The notes below the pieces were generated by a model. It had not been told where the DNA came from, did no database searches, and saw only the letters and a program-made list of their open reading frames with translations. The translations under genes and the position numbers were made by a program. Positions 34,870 to 44,171 of a DNA stretch of 64,000 bases are shown piece after piece. The stretch comes from an uncultured Trichococcus sp. (GTDB taxonomy: Bacteria; Bacillota; Bacilli; Lactobacillales; Aerococcaceae). Location: assembly GCF_963663645.1 (NCBI RefSeq), contig NZ_OY760503.1:1617501-1681500 (forward strand). The letters run 5' to 3'. Within the stretch, counting starts at the first letter, position 1. Each line of letters starts with the position of its first letter.

Positions 34870-35304
34870 ATGTCTATTTTTGATTCGTTGCATATCAACT
34901 CAAGCGGCCTGAGTCTGGAACGCTTGAAGTTGGATGTCATATCCACGAACATAGCGAATGTCAACACGACGCGAACGGAGGAAGGCGGTCCGTATTTGAA
35001 GAAGACGGTTTCTTTCGAGGAGAGTATGAAAAGGACAATGACTCCCGGACTTAACGGTTCGACAGAAAAGAGCTTCGGTGTGCGTCCGACTGAGATAGCT
35101 TCGGATGAAACGGCAGTCATCAGGGAGTATGACCCGACACATATAGACGCAGATGAAAATGGCTACGTCACCAAACCGAATGTGAATATGGCGGACGAGA
35201 TGGTGGACATGATGCTGACGATGCGCACTTACGAGGCGAATGCTACTGCGTTGGAAGCAAGTAAAGATATGCTGAAGCGAGCGTTGCAGATTTCAGCTGA
35301 TTAA
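34870..35304 (+). CDS. flgC: Flagellar basal-body rod protein FlgC
   Basis: FlgC is a proximal rod subunit. The 144-residue protein has LERLKLDVISTNIANVNTTRTEEGGPYLKKTV at the start and YVTKPNVNMADEMVDMMLTMRTYEANATALEASKDML at the end, typical of FlgC. It follows flgB by 25 bases with AAAGGGG ahead. Confidence 0.95.
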   Translation: MSIFDSLHINSSGLSLERLKLDVISTNIANVNTTRTEEGGPYLKKTVSFEESMKRTMTPGLNGSTEKSFGVRPTEIASDETAVIREYDPTHIDADENGYVTKPNVNMADEMVDMMLTMRTYEANATALEASKDMLKRALQISAD

Positions 35305-35331
35305 TCAATAAATAAGCGAATGGAGAGGCAC

Positions 35332-35664
35332 ATGGCTATCAGTTTACCCATATATAATTTAGGCAGCAGTCCCATCAGCAGCAACCTTACATCTGAAATC
35401 AGCTCATTAAGTGGAAATACTGGCATTCAGAACGATAACGATACAGCTTCGTTTGATAATCTTCTTGGAAAATCCATGACGATGCTGAATGAAACGCAGA
35501 ATGCCTCCGATGCGGCAACGCAAAGTCTGATCATGGGGGACAGTGAGAATCTGCATGATGTCATGATAAAGGCTACTGAAGCGCAGCTGGCCCTTGATTT
35601 GGCAGTGCAGGTCAGAAATAAAAGTCTGGAAGCTTTCAATGAAATCAAAAATATGCAATTTTAA
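35332..35664 (+). CDS. fliE: Hook-basal body protein FliE
   Basis: FliE joins the MS ring to the rod. The 110-residue protein has the conserved C-terminal two-thirds: SFDNLLGKSMTMLNETQNASDAATQSLIMGDSENLHDVMIKATEAQLALDLAVQVRNKSLEAFNEI as recognised in pieces. ATG 35332 is preferred, with GGAGAGG just before; the ATG at 35320 has a poorer site. It precedes fliF by 24 bases, the usual order. Confidence 0.92.
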   Translation: MAISLPIYNLGSSPISSNLTSEISSLSGNTGIQNDNDTASFDNLLGKSMTMLNETQNASDAATQSLIMGDSENLHDVMIKATEAQLALDLAVQVRNKSLEAFNEIKNMQF

Positions 35665-35688
35665 TGATAGGCAAGGGGAATAAGCAAA

Positions 35689-37254
35689 ATGAATCAATTA
35701 AAGAGCACGATGGGGGCGGTTCGAGAAGGATGGCTTGGTCTCAGCGCCCGAAAGAAGGCAGGGCTGATTACTGCGCTCCTGTCGATATTCATTCTTGTTT
35801 CGGGGCTCTCTTATTATTCCCAACGCGTGGAATACACAACTTTATTTTCCGGATTGGAAGAGGCGGACGCAGGCTTGATCGTCAATGATCTGGAAGAAAA
35901 GAGAATCTCATACAAGCTTGAGGACAATGGAAGAACACTTCTGATCGATGACTCACAACTGGACAAATATCGGATCCAACTGGCTGTTGATGGGATGATG
36001 CCGGAGACCTCGACTGGGTTCGAAATCTTTGATGAGACGAGCATGATGGCGACGGACGAAGACCGCAACATCATGTACCAACGGGCGGTGACAGGGGAAT
36101 TGGAACGTGCCATCACCTCTCTTCAATCCGTTGAGTCAGCCAAAGTGATTCTTTCCATTCCAGAAGTGAGTGTCTTTGGGACAGAACAACCGGAAGCCAG
36201 TGCATCCGTAGTGATCGCAACAAAGGGAAACCAACAACTGTCTTCTGCCACTATTCAAGGGGTAGTCTCGTTAGTGTCCGGTGCGGTTGAAAATTTGCCG
36301 TCCAACAACATCAAAATCGTCGATAAAAGTGGAAATGTCCTAGGGAATGCAGTAATGGCGGGTTCGGATGAGTACGCTCCTGAGTTGGTGAGCCGGTACA
36401 ATGCCATCGTCACTAATTACGAACAACAACTGCAACAGAAACTGATGACAGCGTTGGCTCCGATCTACGGCATGGAGAATCTATCCATTGCTTTGAATGT
36501 GGATATGGATTTTGACTCTCTGGAACAAGAAATCATCAATTATGGAGAGGCAGCGATTCGAAGCCAGAATGTTGCGGCTACCGGTGGAACCGTTGATGTA
36601 AATGAAGCGGCAGGTGATACCGCAAATGATAACACGATTAACTCTGTCATCTCAGGAGAAGACGGAGGACAGTCATCCTATGAACAGACGATCAATAATG
36701 AATTGGATTCGACTACTACTGTTCGGGTGAGCGCTCCAGGGACGATAAAGCGATTAACAGCTACGGTCATTTACAATGGTACATTGAGTAACGAACAACA
36801 AGCGCAACTTGATAATATAACGAAAGCAACAATCGGATTTGACGCGGGACGAAATGATCAAGTTGAAATCGAAGGCATACCATTTATTACTGCGGAAGAT
36901 GCAGCAGAAGTGATCGTCGACAATCAGACGAGCTTTGCCTATTACCTAAAAGAATATGGTTTGTATATTGCGGCGGGCATAGGCGGGCTGTTTATCCTAT
37001 CTCTGATCGCCTTCTTTTTCCGCAACAGCAAGGAGAAGAAATACCGCGCGTTTGATGAGGAAATGGCTAACGCAACAAGGGCTGCTGAAGAAAGAAATGT
37101 GCCTCAACCGTCTTTTGTGAACGATCCGGAACCTGACCTGTTTGATTTCAGTCAAAATCCGAAGTTCCAAAGGGATGCAAAGGTGAAGGTTTACGCGAAA
37201 GAGAATCCGCAAATGGTTGCGGATATGATAAAAATATGGATGAAAGATAAGTAG
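35689..37254 (+). CDS. fliF: Flagellar MS-ring protein FliF
   Basis: FliF forms the membrane ring on which the flagellum is built. The 521-residue protein has TM1 (about 27-47, ITALLSIFILVSGLSYY), YTTLFSGLEEADAGLIV, the ring-building motifs (YQRAVTGELERAI, VSVFGTEQPEASASVV), a low-complexity periplasm-side stretch (about 290-350), TM2 (about 430-450) and a C-terminal FliG-binding tail. AAGGGGAATAAGCAAA precedes the ATG. Confidence 0.95.
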   Translation: MNQLKSTMGAVREGWLGLSARKKAGLITALLSIFILVSGLSYYSQRVEYTTLFSGLEEADAGLIVNDLEEKRISYKLEDNGRTLLIDDSQLDKYRIQLAVDGMMPETSTGFEIFDETSMMATDEDRNIMYQRAVTGELERAITSLQSVESAKVILSIPEVSVFGTEQPEASASVVIATKGNQQLSSATIQGVVSLVSGAVENLPSNNIKIVDKSGNVLGNAVMAGSDEYAPELVSRYNAIVTNYEQQLQQKLMTALAPIYGMENLSIALNVDMDFDSLEQEIINYGEAAIRSQNVAATGGTVDVNEAAGDTANDNTINSVISGEDGGQSSYEQTINNELDSTTTVRVSAPGTIKRLTATVIYNGTLSNEQQAQLDNITKATIGFDAGRNDQVEIEGIPFITAEDAAEVIVDNQTSFAYYLKEYGLYIAAGIGGLFILSLIAFFFRNSKEKKYRAFDEEMANATRAAEERNVPQPSFVNDPEPDLFDFSQNPKFQRDAKVKVYAKENPQMVADMIKIWMKDK

Positions 37255-37265
37255 GTGTTATTAAA

Positions 37266-38270
37266 GTGACTGATGTAGCTGGGATCAAGAAGGCAGCAAT
37301 TTTACTTATCTCATTGGGAACAGAGACTTCTGCAGAAATTATGCGGCAACTGCCTGAAAGTTACATTCAAAAAATTAGCTATGAGATAGCAAATATTGAT
37401 TATGTCAATCCAGATGAAGTAGACGAAATCGTTACAGAGTTTTTGGAAATGGCTCAAGCGAGAGAGTACGTTATAGATGGCGGGGTAGAGTATGCCCGCA
37501 ACTTGTTGAACATGGCTTTGGGCGCGCAACGGGCCAAAGAAGTCATTGACATGCTGAATCAGATCCAATTACGCGAACGACCGTTTGATATAGCCAGAAA
37601 AGCTGACCCGCAGCAGTTGACGAATTTGCTCCTGCACGAGCAGCCGCAGACAGTAGCATTGATACTTTGTTACATGCAGCCTGACAAAGCGGCGATGATT
37701 CTGTCCCAATTTTCTATAGAAAAACAATCCGAAATTGCGGAAAGAATCGGTACGATTACGCGGACAACGCCTGCAGTGATAGAAAAAATCGAAAAAGTGA
37801 TCGAGACGAAATTCTCGAACTTTGTGGATAACGAGACAGAATCAGTGGGAGGCGTCCATGCGCTGGTTGAAATCCTTAACTCTGTCGGACGGAGCGCGGA
37901 GAAGAACATCATCGCGATGCTTGAGGAAAAACAACCGGAACTGGCTGATGAAATCAAAGCCAATCTGTTCACGTTTGAAGATATCACTAGCCTTGAGCGC
38001 GGAGATGTCCAAAAAGTGCTGCGTGAAGTGGATAATGACCAATTGGCCTTGGCTCTCAAAGGCGTATCGGAAGACATCAAGCAATTCGTATTCCAAAACC
38101 TGTCCAGTCGTGCCGTCGAAATGTTACAGGAAGAACTGCAATTCATGGGGCCAGCCCGCTTATCCGCTGTGGAAGAAGCGCAACAGAAGGTTGTCTCAGT
38201 CATCAGAAGGTTGGATGAAGTCGGCGAGATTTACTTAAGAAGAGGGGAACAAGATGCCATCATCTCATAA
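37266..38270 (+). CDS. fliG: Flagellar motor switch protein FliG
   Basis: FliG is the torque-generating switch protein at the MS ring. The 334-residue protein has the N-terminal KKAAILLISLGTETSAEIMRQL, the middle ARMADPQQL-type helices (RPFDIARKADPQQLTNLLLHEQPQTVALIL) and the C-terminal charged torque helix region (TFEDITSLERGDVQKVLREVDNDQLALALKG). It starts with GTG 37266 and has only a weak ribosome binding site (TAGGTG), so coupling to fliF, 11 bases upstream, is likely. It overlaps fliH by 17 bases. Confidence 0.95.
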   Translation: MTDVAGIKKAAILLISLGTETSAEIMRQLPESYIQKISYEIANIDYVNPDEVDEIVTEFLEMAQAREYVIDGGVEYARNLLNMALGAQRAKEVIDMLNQIQLRERPFDIARKADPQQLTNLLLHEQPQTVALILCYMQPDKAAMILSQFSIEKQSEIAERIGTITRTTPAVIEKIEKVIETKFSNFVDNETESVGGVHALVEILNSVGRSAEKNIIAMLEEKQPELADEIKANLFTFEDITSLERGDVQKVLREVDNDQLALALKGVSEDIKQFVFQNLSSRAVEMLQEELQFMGPARLSAVEEAQQKVVSVIRRLDEVGEIYLRRGEQDAIIS

Positions 38271-39054
38271 CATCATTAAGGCCCATCGATGGAAGGCGGA
38301 TGAAACGACTTCTGACATCGACACAAAATTGTCTGTGACCCAAAAAGCGGCATTGCTGTCCGCCAACAAAAAAGGGATAAATGAAAACCGACAAGCCGAT
38401 GCCGGCAGCCCATTCGCCGCGCAGACGGAGCAGATCGGACAGTTGTTGCTGGAGGCCCAGGAAGAACGTCAAAGCATCATTGCCCAAGCCGTTGAAGAGG
38501 CAGACCGCATCAAGCACAAGGCAAAAGAAGAAGGAATGCTGCAAGGGAAAGAACTGGGCATGCAGGAAGGCTTTCAGGCAGGTTATGAAAAAGGTCGGCA
38601 AGAGGGATTAGCGACAGTGTCCAAAATCCGGGTAAGCCTGCTGAATCAATTGAAAGAGGCCGACGTGCTTGTATCGACCTATTACAAAGAAAATAAAAAG
38701 GCAATCATTGAGCTGGCTGCGCAGATGGCAGAACAAATCGTGCACCATTCCATCGATAGGACGGATGAAACAATCATGCTGCTGCTCGATCCAATCCTGA
38801 AAAAAATGGAAAAAAACGAGCCATTCATTACGATCACGGTGCGTCCGGAAGATGCTGTGCTGGTCAAATCAAAAGTAACCGAACACGAAACGGATGAATT
38901 TACAGCGCGATATATCGTGTTGAGCGATGACACACTGGAAAAGAATGGCTGCATCATAGAGTGCAGCCGCTCCATCATCGATTTGCAGATAAAGAAACAA
39001 CTAGCTGCGATCGTCGCAGATTTGAATGTTCTGGGAGACAATAGCCATGTTTGA
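38254..39054 (+). CDS. fliH: Flagellar export regulator FliH
   Basis: FliH is the stator-like partner of the export ATPase FliI. The 266-residue protein has a variable N-terminal part, a central helical stretch with GxxxG-type repeats (GMLQGKELGMQEGFQAGYEKGRQEG, about 95-120), and a C-terminal domain similar to the V/F-type ATPase delta/E subunits. It overlaps fliG at its start and fliI at its end, so the three are coupled. Confidence 0.9.
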   Translation: MPSSHNIIKAHRWKADETTSDIDTKLSVTQKAALLSANKKGINENRQADAGSPFAAQTEQIGQLLLEAQEERQSIIAQAVEEADRIKHKAKEEGMLQGKELGMQEGFQAGYEKGRQEGLATVSKIRVSLLNQLKEADVLVSTYYKENKKAIIELAAQMAEQIVHHSIDRTDETIMLLLDPILKKMEKNEPFITITVRPEDAVLVKSKVTEHETDEFTARYIVLSDDTLEKNGCIIECSRSIIDLQIKKQLAAIVADLNVLGDNSHV

Positions 39055-40357
39055 AATTCCTTTTGAAACCTACCATAAACAAATCAGAAAGAAAAAATTC
39101 TATCTGAAGATGGGCAAGGTGAGTCAAGTAACCGGACTGATCATCAGAGTCGAGGGACTGGATGCCTTTGTTGGAGAAGTTTGCGAGATTCAGATCAGGT
39201 CGACCGGAAGCACAGTCCTGAGTGAAGTGGTCGGCTTTGTGGATGCGACCGTGTTGCTGATGCCACTGGATGAAATCGATGGAATCGGACCGGGCTGTTT
39301 GGTGCGTCCGACCGGAAAGACACTGCAGATTGAAGTCAGTGATGAATTGCTTGGCACTACGCTCGATGGTCTGGGAAGACCGATGGATCAAACGAAGCAA
39401 CTGAACGGTGTTCCGTTCAAAGTGAACAGAAGCGCACCCGATCCATTCAGACGCAACAAAATAGAGCAGGTCATACCCACCGGAATCAAAGCGATCGACG
39501 GGCTGCTTACAATCGGTGAAGGGCAGCGGGTTGGCATTTTTGCAGGTAGTGGAGTCGGGAAAAGCACCTTGTTAGGGATGATCGCGCGCTACTGCGAAGC
39601 GGACGTCATTGTGATCGGCCTCATCGGAGAGCGTGGGCGCGAAGTGTTGGAATTCATCGAAAAAGATTTGGGTGAAGAAGGCTACCGGAAATCGGTGGTC
39701 GTCTGCGCTACTTCGGACTCTCCGCCGTTGGTCAGGCTTAAAGGTGCGTATGTTGCCACCGCGATAGCAGAATACTACCGGGATCAAGGGAAAAAAGTGA
39801 TTTTGATGATGGACTCCGTGACGCGTGTCGCCATGGCACAAAGAGAAATCGGCTTGGCTACAGGGGAGCCGCCGACATCGAAAGGGTATACGCCTTCCGT
39901 GTTCACTGTGCTTCCGAAATTATTGGAGCGGAGCGGCATGTCCGAGCATGGTTCGATCACAGCCTTTTACACAGTGTTGGTTGAAGGCGATGATATGAAC
40001 GAGCCCATCGCAGATGCTGTCCGAGGGATTTTGGACGGACACATCATCCTTTCGAGGAAAATTGCCGCAGAGAATCAATATCCGGCAATCGATGTCCAAA
40101 ACAGTGTGAGCCGTTTGATGAAAGATATCGTTCCGGAATCCCACAGTCATGCAGCCGGGATGCTGAAAGAAAACATGGCCATTTATGCAGAAGCGAAAGA
40201 CTTGATAGATGTAGGTGCCTATCGGAAAGGGAGCAGCCCTGAAATTGATCGGGCTATTTCGCTTGCACCCGTAATCAAAAACTTCTTGAGACAGCGCGTG
40301 GATGAACCGCATGCTCATGCTGAAATTGTGGCTACCTTGCAAAATTTATTCAAATGA
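39047..40357 (+). CDS. fliI: Flagellum-specific export ATPase FliI
   Basis: FliI drives type III export of flagellar subunits with FliH and FliJ. The 436-residue protein is an F1-beta-like ATPase: Walker A GIFAGSGVGKSTLLGM (about 163-178), catalytic region VIGLIGERGREVLEFIE, Walker B KVILMMDSVTRVAMAQREIGLA, and GEPPTSKGYTPSVF. ATG 39047 overlaps fliH by eight bases and has GGGAG nine bases ahead. Confidence 0.96.
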   Translation: MFEIPFETYHKQIRKKKFYLKMGKVSQVTGLIIRVEGLDAFVGEVCEIQIRSTGSTVLSEVVGFVDATVLLMPLDEIDGIGPGCLVRPTGKTLQIEVSDELLGTTLDGLGRPMDQTKQLNGVPFKVNRSAPDPFRRNKIEQVIPTGIKAIDGLLTIGEGQRVGIFAGSGVGKSTLLGMIARYCEADVIVIGLIGERGREVLEFIEKDLGEEGYRKSVVVCATSDSPPLVRLKGAYVATAIAEYYRDQGKKVILMMDSVTRVAMAQREIGLATGEPPTSKGYTPSVFTVLPKLLERSGMSEHGSITAFYTVLVEGDDMNEPIADAVRGILDGHIILSRKIAAENQYPAIDVQNSVSRLMKDIVPESHSHAAGMLKENMAIYAEAKDLIDVGAYRKGSSPEIDRAISLAPVIKNFLRQRVDEPHAHAEIVATLQNLFK

Positions 40358-40379
40358 TCAGAAAATTAAGGTGATATAG

Positions 40380-40814
40380 GTGAAAAGACATCAATTCTCA
40401 ATGGAAAAAATTCTGGAGTGGCGAATCAAGGAAGAAGAGAACGCCAGGAAATCCGTTCTCCGTGCCCAAAATCAAATGCAACAGCAGCAGCAACAACTCG
40501 CGCATCTGGTCAATGAAAACACGAAATTGAAACACGAACAAATGAAGCTTACAGAGATAAGCACCTTAAGATATAACCATCATCTCAAAGGTCTGATCGA
40601 CGAAAAAATCGTCATTCAAAAAAATGCGATCGATCAAGCACAAAGTGATATGGAGCAGTTACAGGAGGTTTTGGTACAAGCACACAAAGACCGCAAAATT
40701 ATGGAAAAATTAAAAGAACGCGAGAGCGTGCAAGTACTAGAACAAGTGAAAAGCGAAGAACAAAAGCAGCTTGATGAGATTGCCACCCTACAGTATAAAA
40801 AAAGCTACTTTTGA
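40380..40814 (+). CDS. fliJ: Flagellar export protein FliJ
   Basis: FliJ is a coiled coil that links the export ATPase ring to the export gate. The 144-residue protein is helical throughout, with glutamine-rich heptads (QNQMQQQQQQLAHL) and a charged C-terminus. Sequence conservation is low, so position after fliI and length support the call. It starts with GTG 40380, with AAGGTGA ahead. Confidence 0.88.
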   Translation: MKRHQFSMEKILEWRIKEEENARKSVLRAQNQMQQQQQQLAHLVNENTKLKHEQMKLTEISTLRYNHHLKGLIDEKIVIQKNAIDQAQSDMEQLQEVLVQAHKDRKIMEKLKERESVQVLEQVKSEEQKQLDEIATLQYKKSYF

Positions 40815-40855
40815 GTCGATATAGTATAGGGTGGGCATTTAAAGGAGGTGAAATA

Positions 40856-42151
40856 GTGATTACAGGATTATCTTCTGGACTATCTTCCGAAATTTCAGAG
40901 CAACTTCCCGGTTCGGCTCATTTATCTGCCACAAAAGAAGCCGGTTTAATTTTTGAAAGTGTTCTATCGGGCATGATCAAAGGCAAGGAAGAAGCGCCTG
41001 TCATGCAGGAAGAACCATCCGTCTCCTTGGAACCGAAGGATACGGAAGAGAGCGCTGATCAGGGAGCAGCGGAACAGGCCTATATAAATCTCTTCCCCTA
41101 CAGAATCCTTCAGGATGGAAAATCTTCGGGAGTAGGCAGGAATGTTCCGACAGATGAAAAAGCGGATCAGACGGGAACGTGGCTTGGCAGCGTGGCAGAG
41201 AAACAGATGGTGATAACAGCTAAGCTTGATTACTCTGCGCCCGCAATTGCGACACCTGTACAATCTGAAGAGATTGAAGCTAAATCACATATGGAAAGTT
41301 TATCTCTTTCGGACACCGCTGCCCTCGTTACCAACTCAAGCGAATCGCAAGCAGGTGAGCGGGGCGCCACTCCAGAGCATGTTGGCGCAAGGGAATCGGG
41401 AGAAAGGGAAAGCTATCCGATAGCTGACACCTTACCGAGGCAAACGCCTGACCGGCCTTTTTCCGGATCTGAAATTTTCCCTGAACAGCAATTGGAGAAT
41501 AGCTTGGAGCCGAGTACTCCCGTACTGGCGGATGATCCGTTGAAAAAAACGGTCACAATTACCCGGCAAGCAATAGCTGATGAATCGGAAAATATCGATC
41601 TGCCGGAAGCATCGGCAAAGGCATCGGATGTTGATGAGAACAAAGCACCTTTCAATCAAGTGCCAATTACCAGTGAACCAGCCACAGGGAATGTGTTTGG
41701 GCATAAGCCATCAAAAGTCATGGCTTCCCATATCGAGGACATCCAAAGGACAATCGAAATGCAGATAGAAAAAACACCCGTGTCGGGTAATACAGTCGTG
41801 AAAATCCGTCTTACTCCCGATAATATCGGTGATATCCATGTGCAGCTGATCAAAACGAAAGACAGCATCACTGCTGTCCTGCACGTCCAGGATGCCGAAA
41901 CGAAGGGGCTATTGGAGGAGAAACTGACGCTGTTGATGGAGCCTTTCAAACAGAGTATTTCTGAAGGCCCGATAACACTTACAGTAGTTGCTGATCCAAG
42001 TTTGGCCTTTTCCTTTTCAGAAGGAGCTGATCCAGGCAACCGAAAAGCGGAACGGCAGGAATCCAGAAAAAGAGCAGCCAAAGAAAAGACAGACGCAAAA
42101 GAAGAAACAATGACGAAGCAGCCTTCAAGAGGGCTGAGTTTATTGGCATAA
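40856..42151 (+). CDS. fliK: Hook-length control protein FliK
   Basis: FliK measures the hook and switches export specificity by contacting FlhB. The 431-residue protein has a long, disordered, acidic N-terminal two-thirds and a folded C-terminal domain (about 305-395: VVKIRLTPDNIGDIHVQLI...GLLEEKLTLLMEPF) that is the FliK/hook-length domain. It ends with a basic tail. GTG 40856 is chosen, six bases after AAAGGAGG; the upstream start at 40811 would place that site inside the gene. Confidence 0.9.
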   Translation: MITGLSSGLSSEISEQLPGSAHLSATKEAGLIFESVLSGMIKGKEEAPVMQEEPSVSLEPKDTEESADQGAAEQAYINLFPYRILQDGKSSGVGRNVPTDEKADQTGTWLGSVAEKQMVITAKLDYSAPAIATPVQSEEIEAKSHMESLSLSDTAALVTNSSESQAGERGATPEHVGARESGERESYPIADTLPRQTPDRPFSGSEIFPEQQLENSLEPSTPVLADDPLKKTVTITRQAIADESENIDLPEASAKASDVDENKAPFNQVPITSEPATGNVFGHKPSKVMASHIEDIQRTIEMQIEKTPVSGNTVVKIRLTPDNIGDIHVQLIKTKDSITAVLHVQDAETKGLLEEKLTLLMEPFKQSISEGPITLTVVADPSLAFSFSEGADPGNRKAERQESRKRAAKEKTDAKEETMTKQPSRGLSLLA

Positions 42152-42170
42152 GAAGGAGGGGGAACGGGTA

Positions 42171-42590
42171 GTGGATATCACACCAAATTTTACGATCGGA
42201 TCAACGGAACAGTTAGTGAGCAATAAAAGTCAAAGCAATTCTGATCTTTCCATGGACGATTTTTTACAGATTATGGCTGCAGCCATAAAAATGCCTGCCA
42301 TGTCGGAAGAAGGGGGAAGCAGTGGCGGCTCCACAGATTACATGGCTCAAATGATCCAATTCAGTACGATGGAGCAGTTGAAGGATTTGACTGAATCATT
42401 GAATACGACCATGTTGATGACCCAACAACAACAGGCATTAGCAATGATCGGGAAAACCGTTACCGTTACAGGAGCGGAGAGCATCGTCACAGGCGTGGTG
42501 GACAAAGTGAAATTTTCAAATGGATTTGCAACGCTGATGATTGGAGGAAAGGACTACTATTTGAATGACATACAGTCGATTGGAGAGTAA
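42171..42590 (+). CDS. flgD: Hook-capping scaffold protein FlgD
   Basis: FlgD caps the growing hook. The 139-residue protein is the short Gram-positive form. It has the N-terminal motif MDDFLQIMAAAIKMPAM (the family usually reads FLxLLxxQLxxQDP, so this copy is divergent), YMAQMIQFSTMEQLKDL, and a small C-terminal beta domain (GKTVTVTGAESIVTGVVDKV...GGKDYYLNDI). GTG 42171 starts it, 19 bases after fliK. Confidence 0.88.
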   Translation: MDITPNFTIGSTEQLVSNKSQSNSDLSMDDFLQIMAAAIKMPAMSEEGGSSGGSTDYMAQMIQFSTMEQLKDLTESLNTTMLMTQQQQALAMIGKTVTVTGAESIVTGVVDKVKFSNGFATLMIGGKDYYLNDIQSIGE

Positions 42591-42594
42591 CCGG

Positions 42595-42975
42595 ATGGAC
42601 ATCAGAGCGAATGCCGACATCAAGAGGGTTGAGCCACTCCGACAGAATAACAAAAAGCATCAGGTACCAAGAGAGTTCCAAACAATCATGCAAGAGGCTC
42701 TGAGCCAAAATGCAGATGAGAAAGAACTGAAGATCTCCAACCATGCCCAAAAACGCCTGGACCAAAGAGGCTTCCTGTTGGCGGGTGAAGATATGAGCAA
42801 CCTGAGCCAAGCGATGGATGAGCTGGATGGCAAAGGTTCAAAAAACTCATTATTGTTTTATAAAGACATGGCCCTGATCGCGAGCATCGACAAGCGCACG
42901 ATCATTACCGCATTGAATCAGAACGAACTGGATACAGTGATGAACATCGACAGCACCAAGTTCATCAAAGATTAA
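42595..42975 (+). CDS. Flagellar operon protein (TIGR02530-like)
   Basis: The 126-residue protein belongs to the small 'flagellar operon protein' family that lies between flgD and flgE in many Firmicutes. It shows the characteristic KELKISNHAQKRLDQRGF...MSNLSQAMDELDGKGSKNSLLFYKDMALI pattern. The role is not established; linkage suggests hook assembly. ATG 42595 follows GGAGAG by seven bases, five bases after the flgD stop. Confidence 0.85.
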   Translation: MDIRANADIKRVEPLRQNNKKHQVPREFQTIMQEALSQNADEKELKISNHAQKRLDQRGFLLAGEDMSNLSQAMDELDGKGSKNSLLFYKDMALIASIDKRTIITALNQNELDTVMNIDSTKFIKD

Positions 42976-43056
42976 AAACGGCCGGACCGAAAAGGAAGCC
43001 GTGTGATCCTTGAATGACCGATAGGATCAAGATGTTAACCACTAGGAGGAAATCAA

Positions 43057-43941
43057 ATGTTAAAATCACTTTACTCTGGCGTTACAGGCATGAAAAACTT
43101 ACAAACAAAGATGGATGTCATCTCCAATAATATCGCCAACGTAAACACCACCGGATTCAAAAGCGGAAGGGTACGTTTCGAGGATATGATCAGCCAATCG
43201 ATCGCGAGTGCCCAAGAAGGCGCAAATGCGAAGCAAGTTGGCCTCGGAGTCCGGACAAGCGCCATCGACACGATCATGAACGGCGGATCTTTGCAGGCGA
43301 CGGGAAGAGAACTGGATTTTGGGATAGAGAACGGCGATAATTCCTTCTTTGTTGTGAGTGGAGATGGCGGCGTCAATAATTACTTTACCCGTGATGGCGG
43401 GTTCTATCTTGATGCCGAGAATAATTTGGTGACGAGTGCGGGGCACAGTGTGATGGGCGTAAACAATACTGAATCCGATGGAAATGAAACGCTGGAAAAT
43501 TTGAGTGTGCCTGCGTATATCCAAGTCAATGCTGACGGATCGCTTACAGCATCAGACAGTATCCCGGATGGAGCAACCGACGTGTTCGGTTTGAAGAGTT
43601 ATTCCGTCGACAGCAAAGGCGTCATTACAGGGAATTATGGGAATGGAGAATCCTATGTGATCGGACAAGTCGCTCTGGCAAAGTTCGCTAATGCGGCTGG
43701 ATTGGAAAAATCCGGCGGCAATCTGTATGTTGAGTCAGGCAACTCGGGTGCTCCAGAACTAGGTTTCCCGGCAGATGATGGCTATGGCGTCATCCGGTCA
43801 GGCTTTTTGGAAATGTCAAATGTCGATCTCGCGAATGAATTCACTGAAATGATCATCGCCAACAGAGCCTATCAAGCCAACTCGAGAAGCATAACGACTT
43901 CTGATTCAATGTTGGAAGAATTATTGTCATTGAAACGCTAA
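43057..43941 (+). CDS. flgE: Flagellar hook protein FlgE
   Basis: FlgE builds the hook. The 294-residue protein has the N-terminal LYSGVTGMKNLQTKMDVISNNIANVNTTGFKSGRV motif, the FlgE/F/G domain (FFVVSGDGGVNNYFTRDGGFYLDAENNLVTSAGH), and the C-terminal EMSNVDLANEFTEMIIANRAYQANSRSITTSDSMLEELLSLKR, all seen in pieces. It is short for a hook protein, near the size of Bacillus FlgE/FlgG. AGGAGG precedes the ATG. Position after flgD favours FlgE over FlgG. Confidence 0.9.
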   Translation: MLKSLYSGVTGMKNLQTKMDVISNNIANVNTTGFKSGRVRFEDMISQSIASAQEGANAKQVGLGVRTSAIDTIMNGGSLQATGRELDFGIENGDNSFFVVSGDGGVNNYFTRDGGFYLDAENNLVTSAGHSVMGVNNTESDGNETLENLSVPAYIQVNADGSLTASDSIPDGATDVFGLKSYSVDSKGVITGNYGNGESYVIGQVALAKFANAAGLEKSGGNLYVESGNSGAPELGFPADDGYGVIRSGFLEMSNVDLANEFTEMIIANRAYQANSRSITTSDSMLEELLSLKR

Positions 43942-43967
43942 ACTTAAAGAAGAAATGAGGAGAGTCC

Positions 43968-44171
43968 ATGATAGCTTTAACCAGTGTTTCAGGCGAGGCG
44001 TTTTTTTTGAACTGTGACCTGATTTACCGTATCGATGAAGCTTACGATACGATAATAACCTTGTCCGATGGCCAACACATTCGTGTGAGCGAACCGGCAA
44101 GCCAAATAGTGGAAAAAATTGTGGACTACAAAAGAAAAATCTATCTTGCAATACCGGAGGTTGGAAAATGA
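43968..44171 (+). CDS. flbD: FlbD-family flagellar protein (SwrD-like)
   Basis: The 67-residue protein belongs to the FlbD family found between flgE and motA/fliL. In Bacillus subtilis the homologue SwrD increases motor torque. It shows the family pattern MIALTSVSGEAFFLNCDLIYRI...DTIITLSDGQHIRVSEPASQIVEKIVDYKRKI. GAGGAGAG precedes the ATG. It overlaps motA by four bases, which fits a motor-power role. Confidence 0.9.
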   Translation: MIALTSVSGEAFFLNCDLIYRIDEAYDTIITLSDGQHIRVSEPASQIVEKIVDYKRKIYLAIPEVGK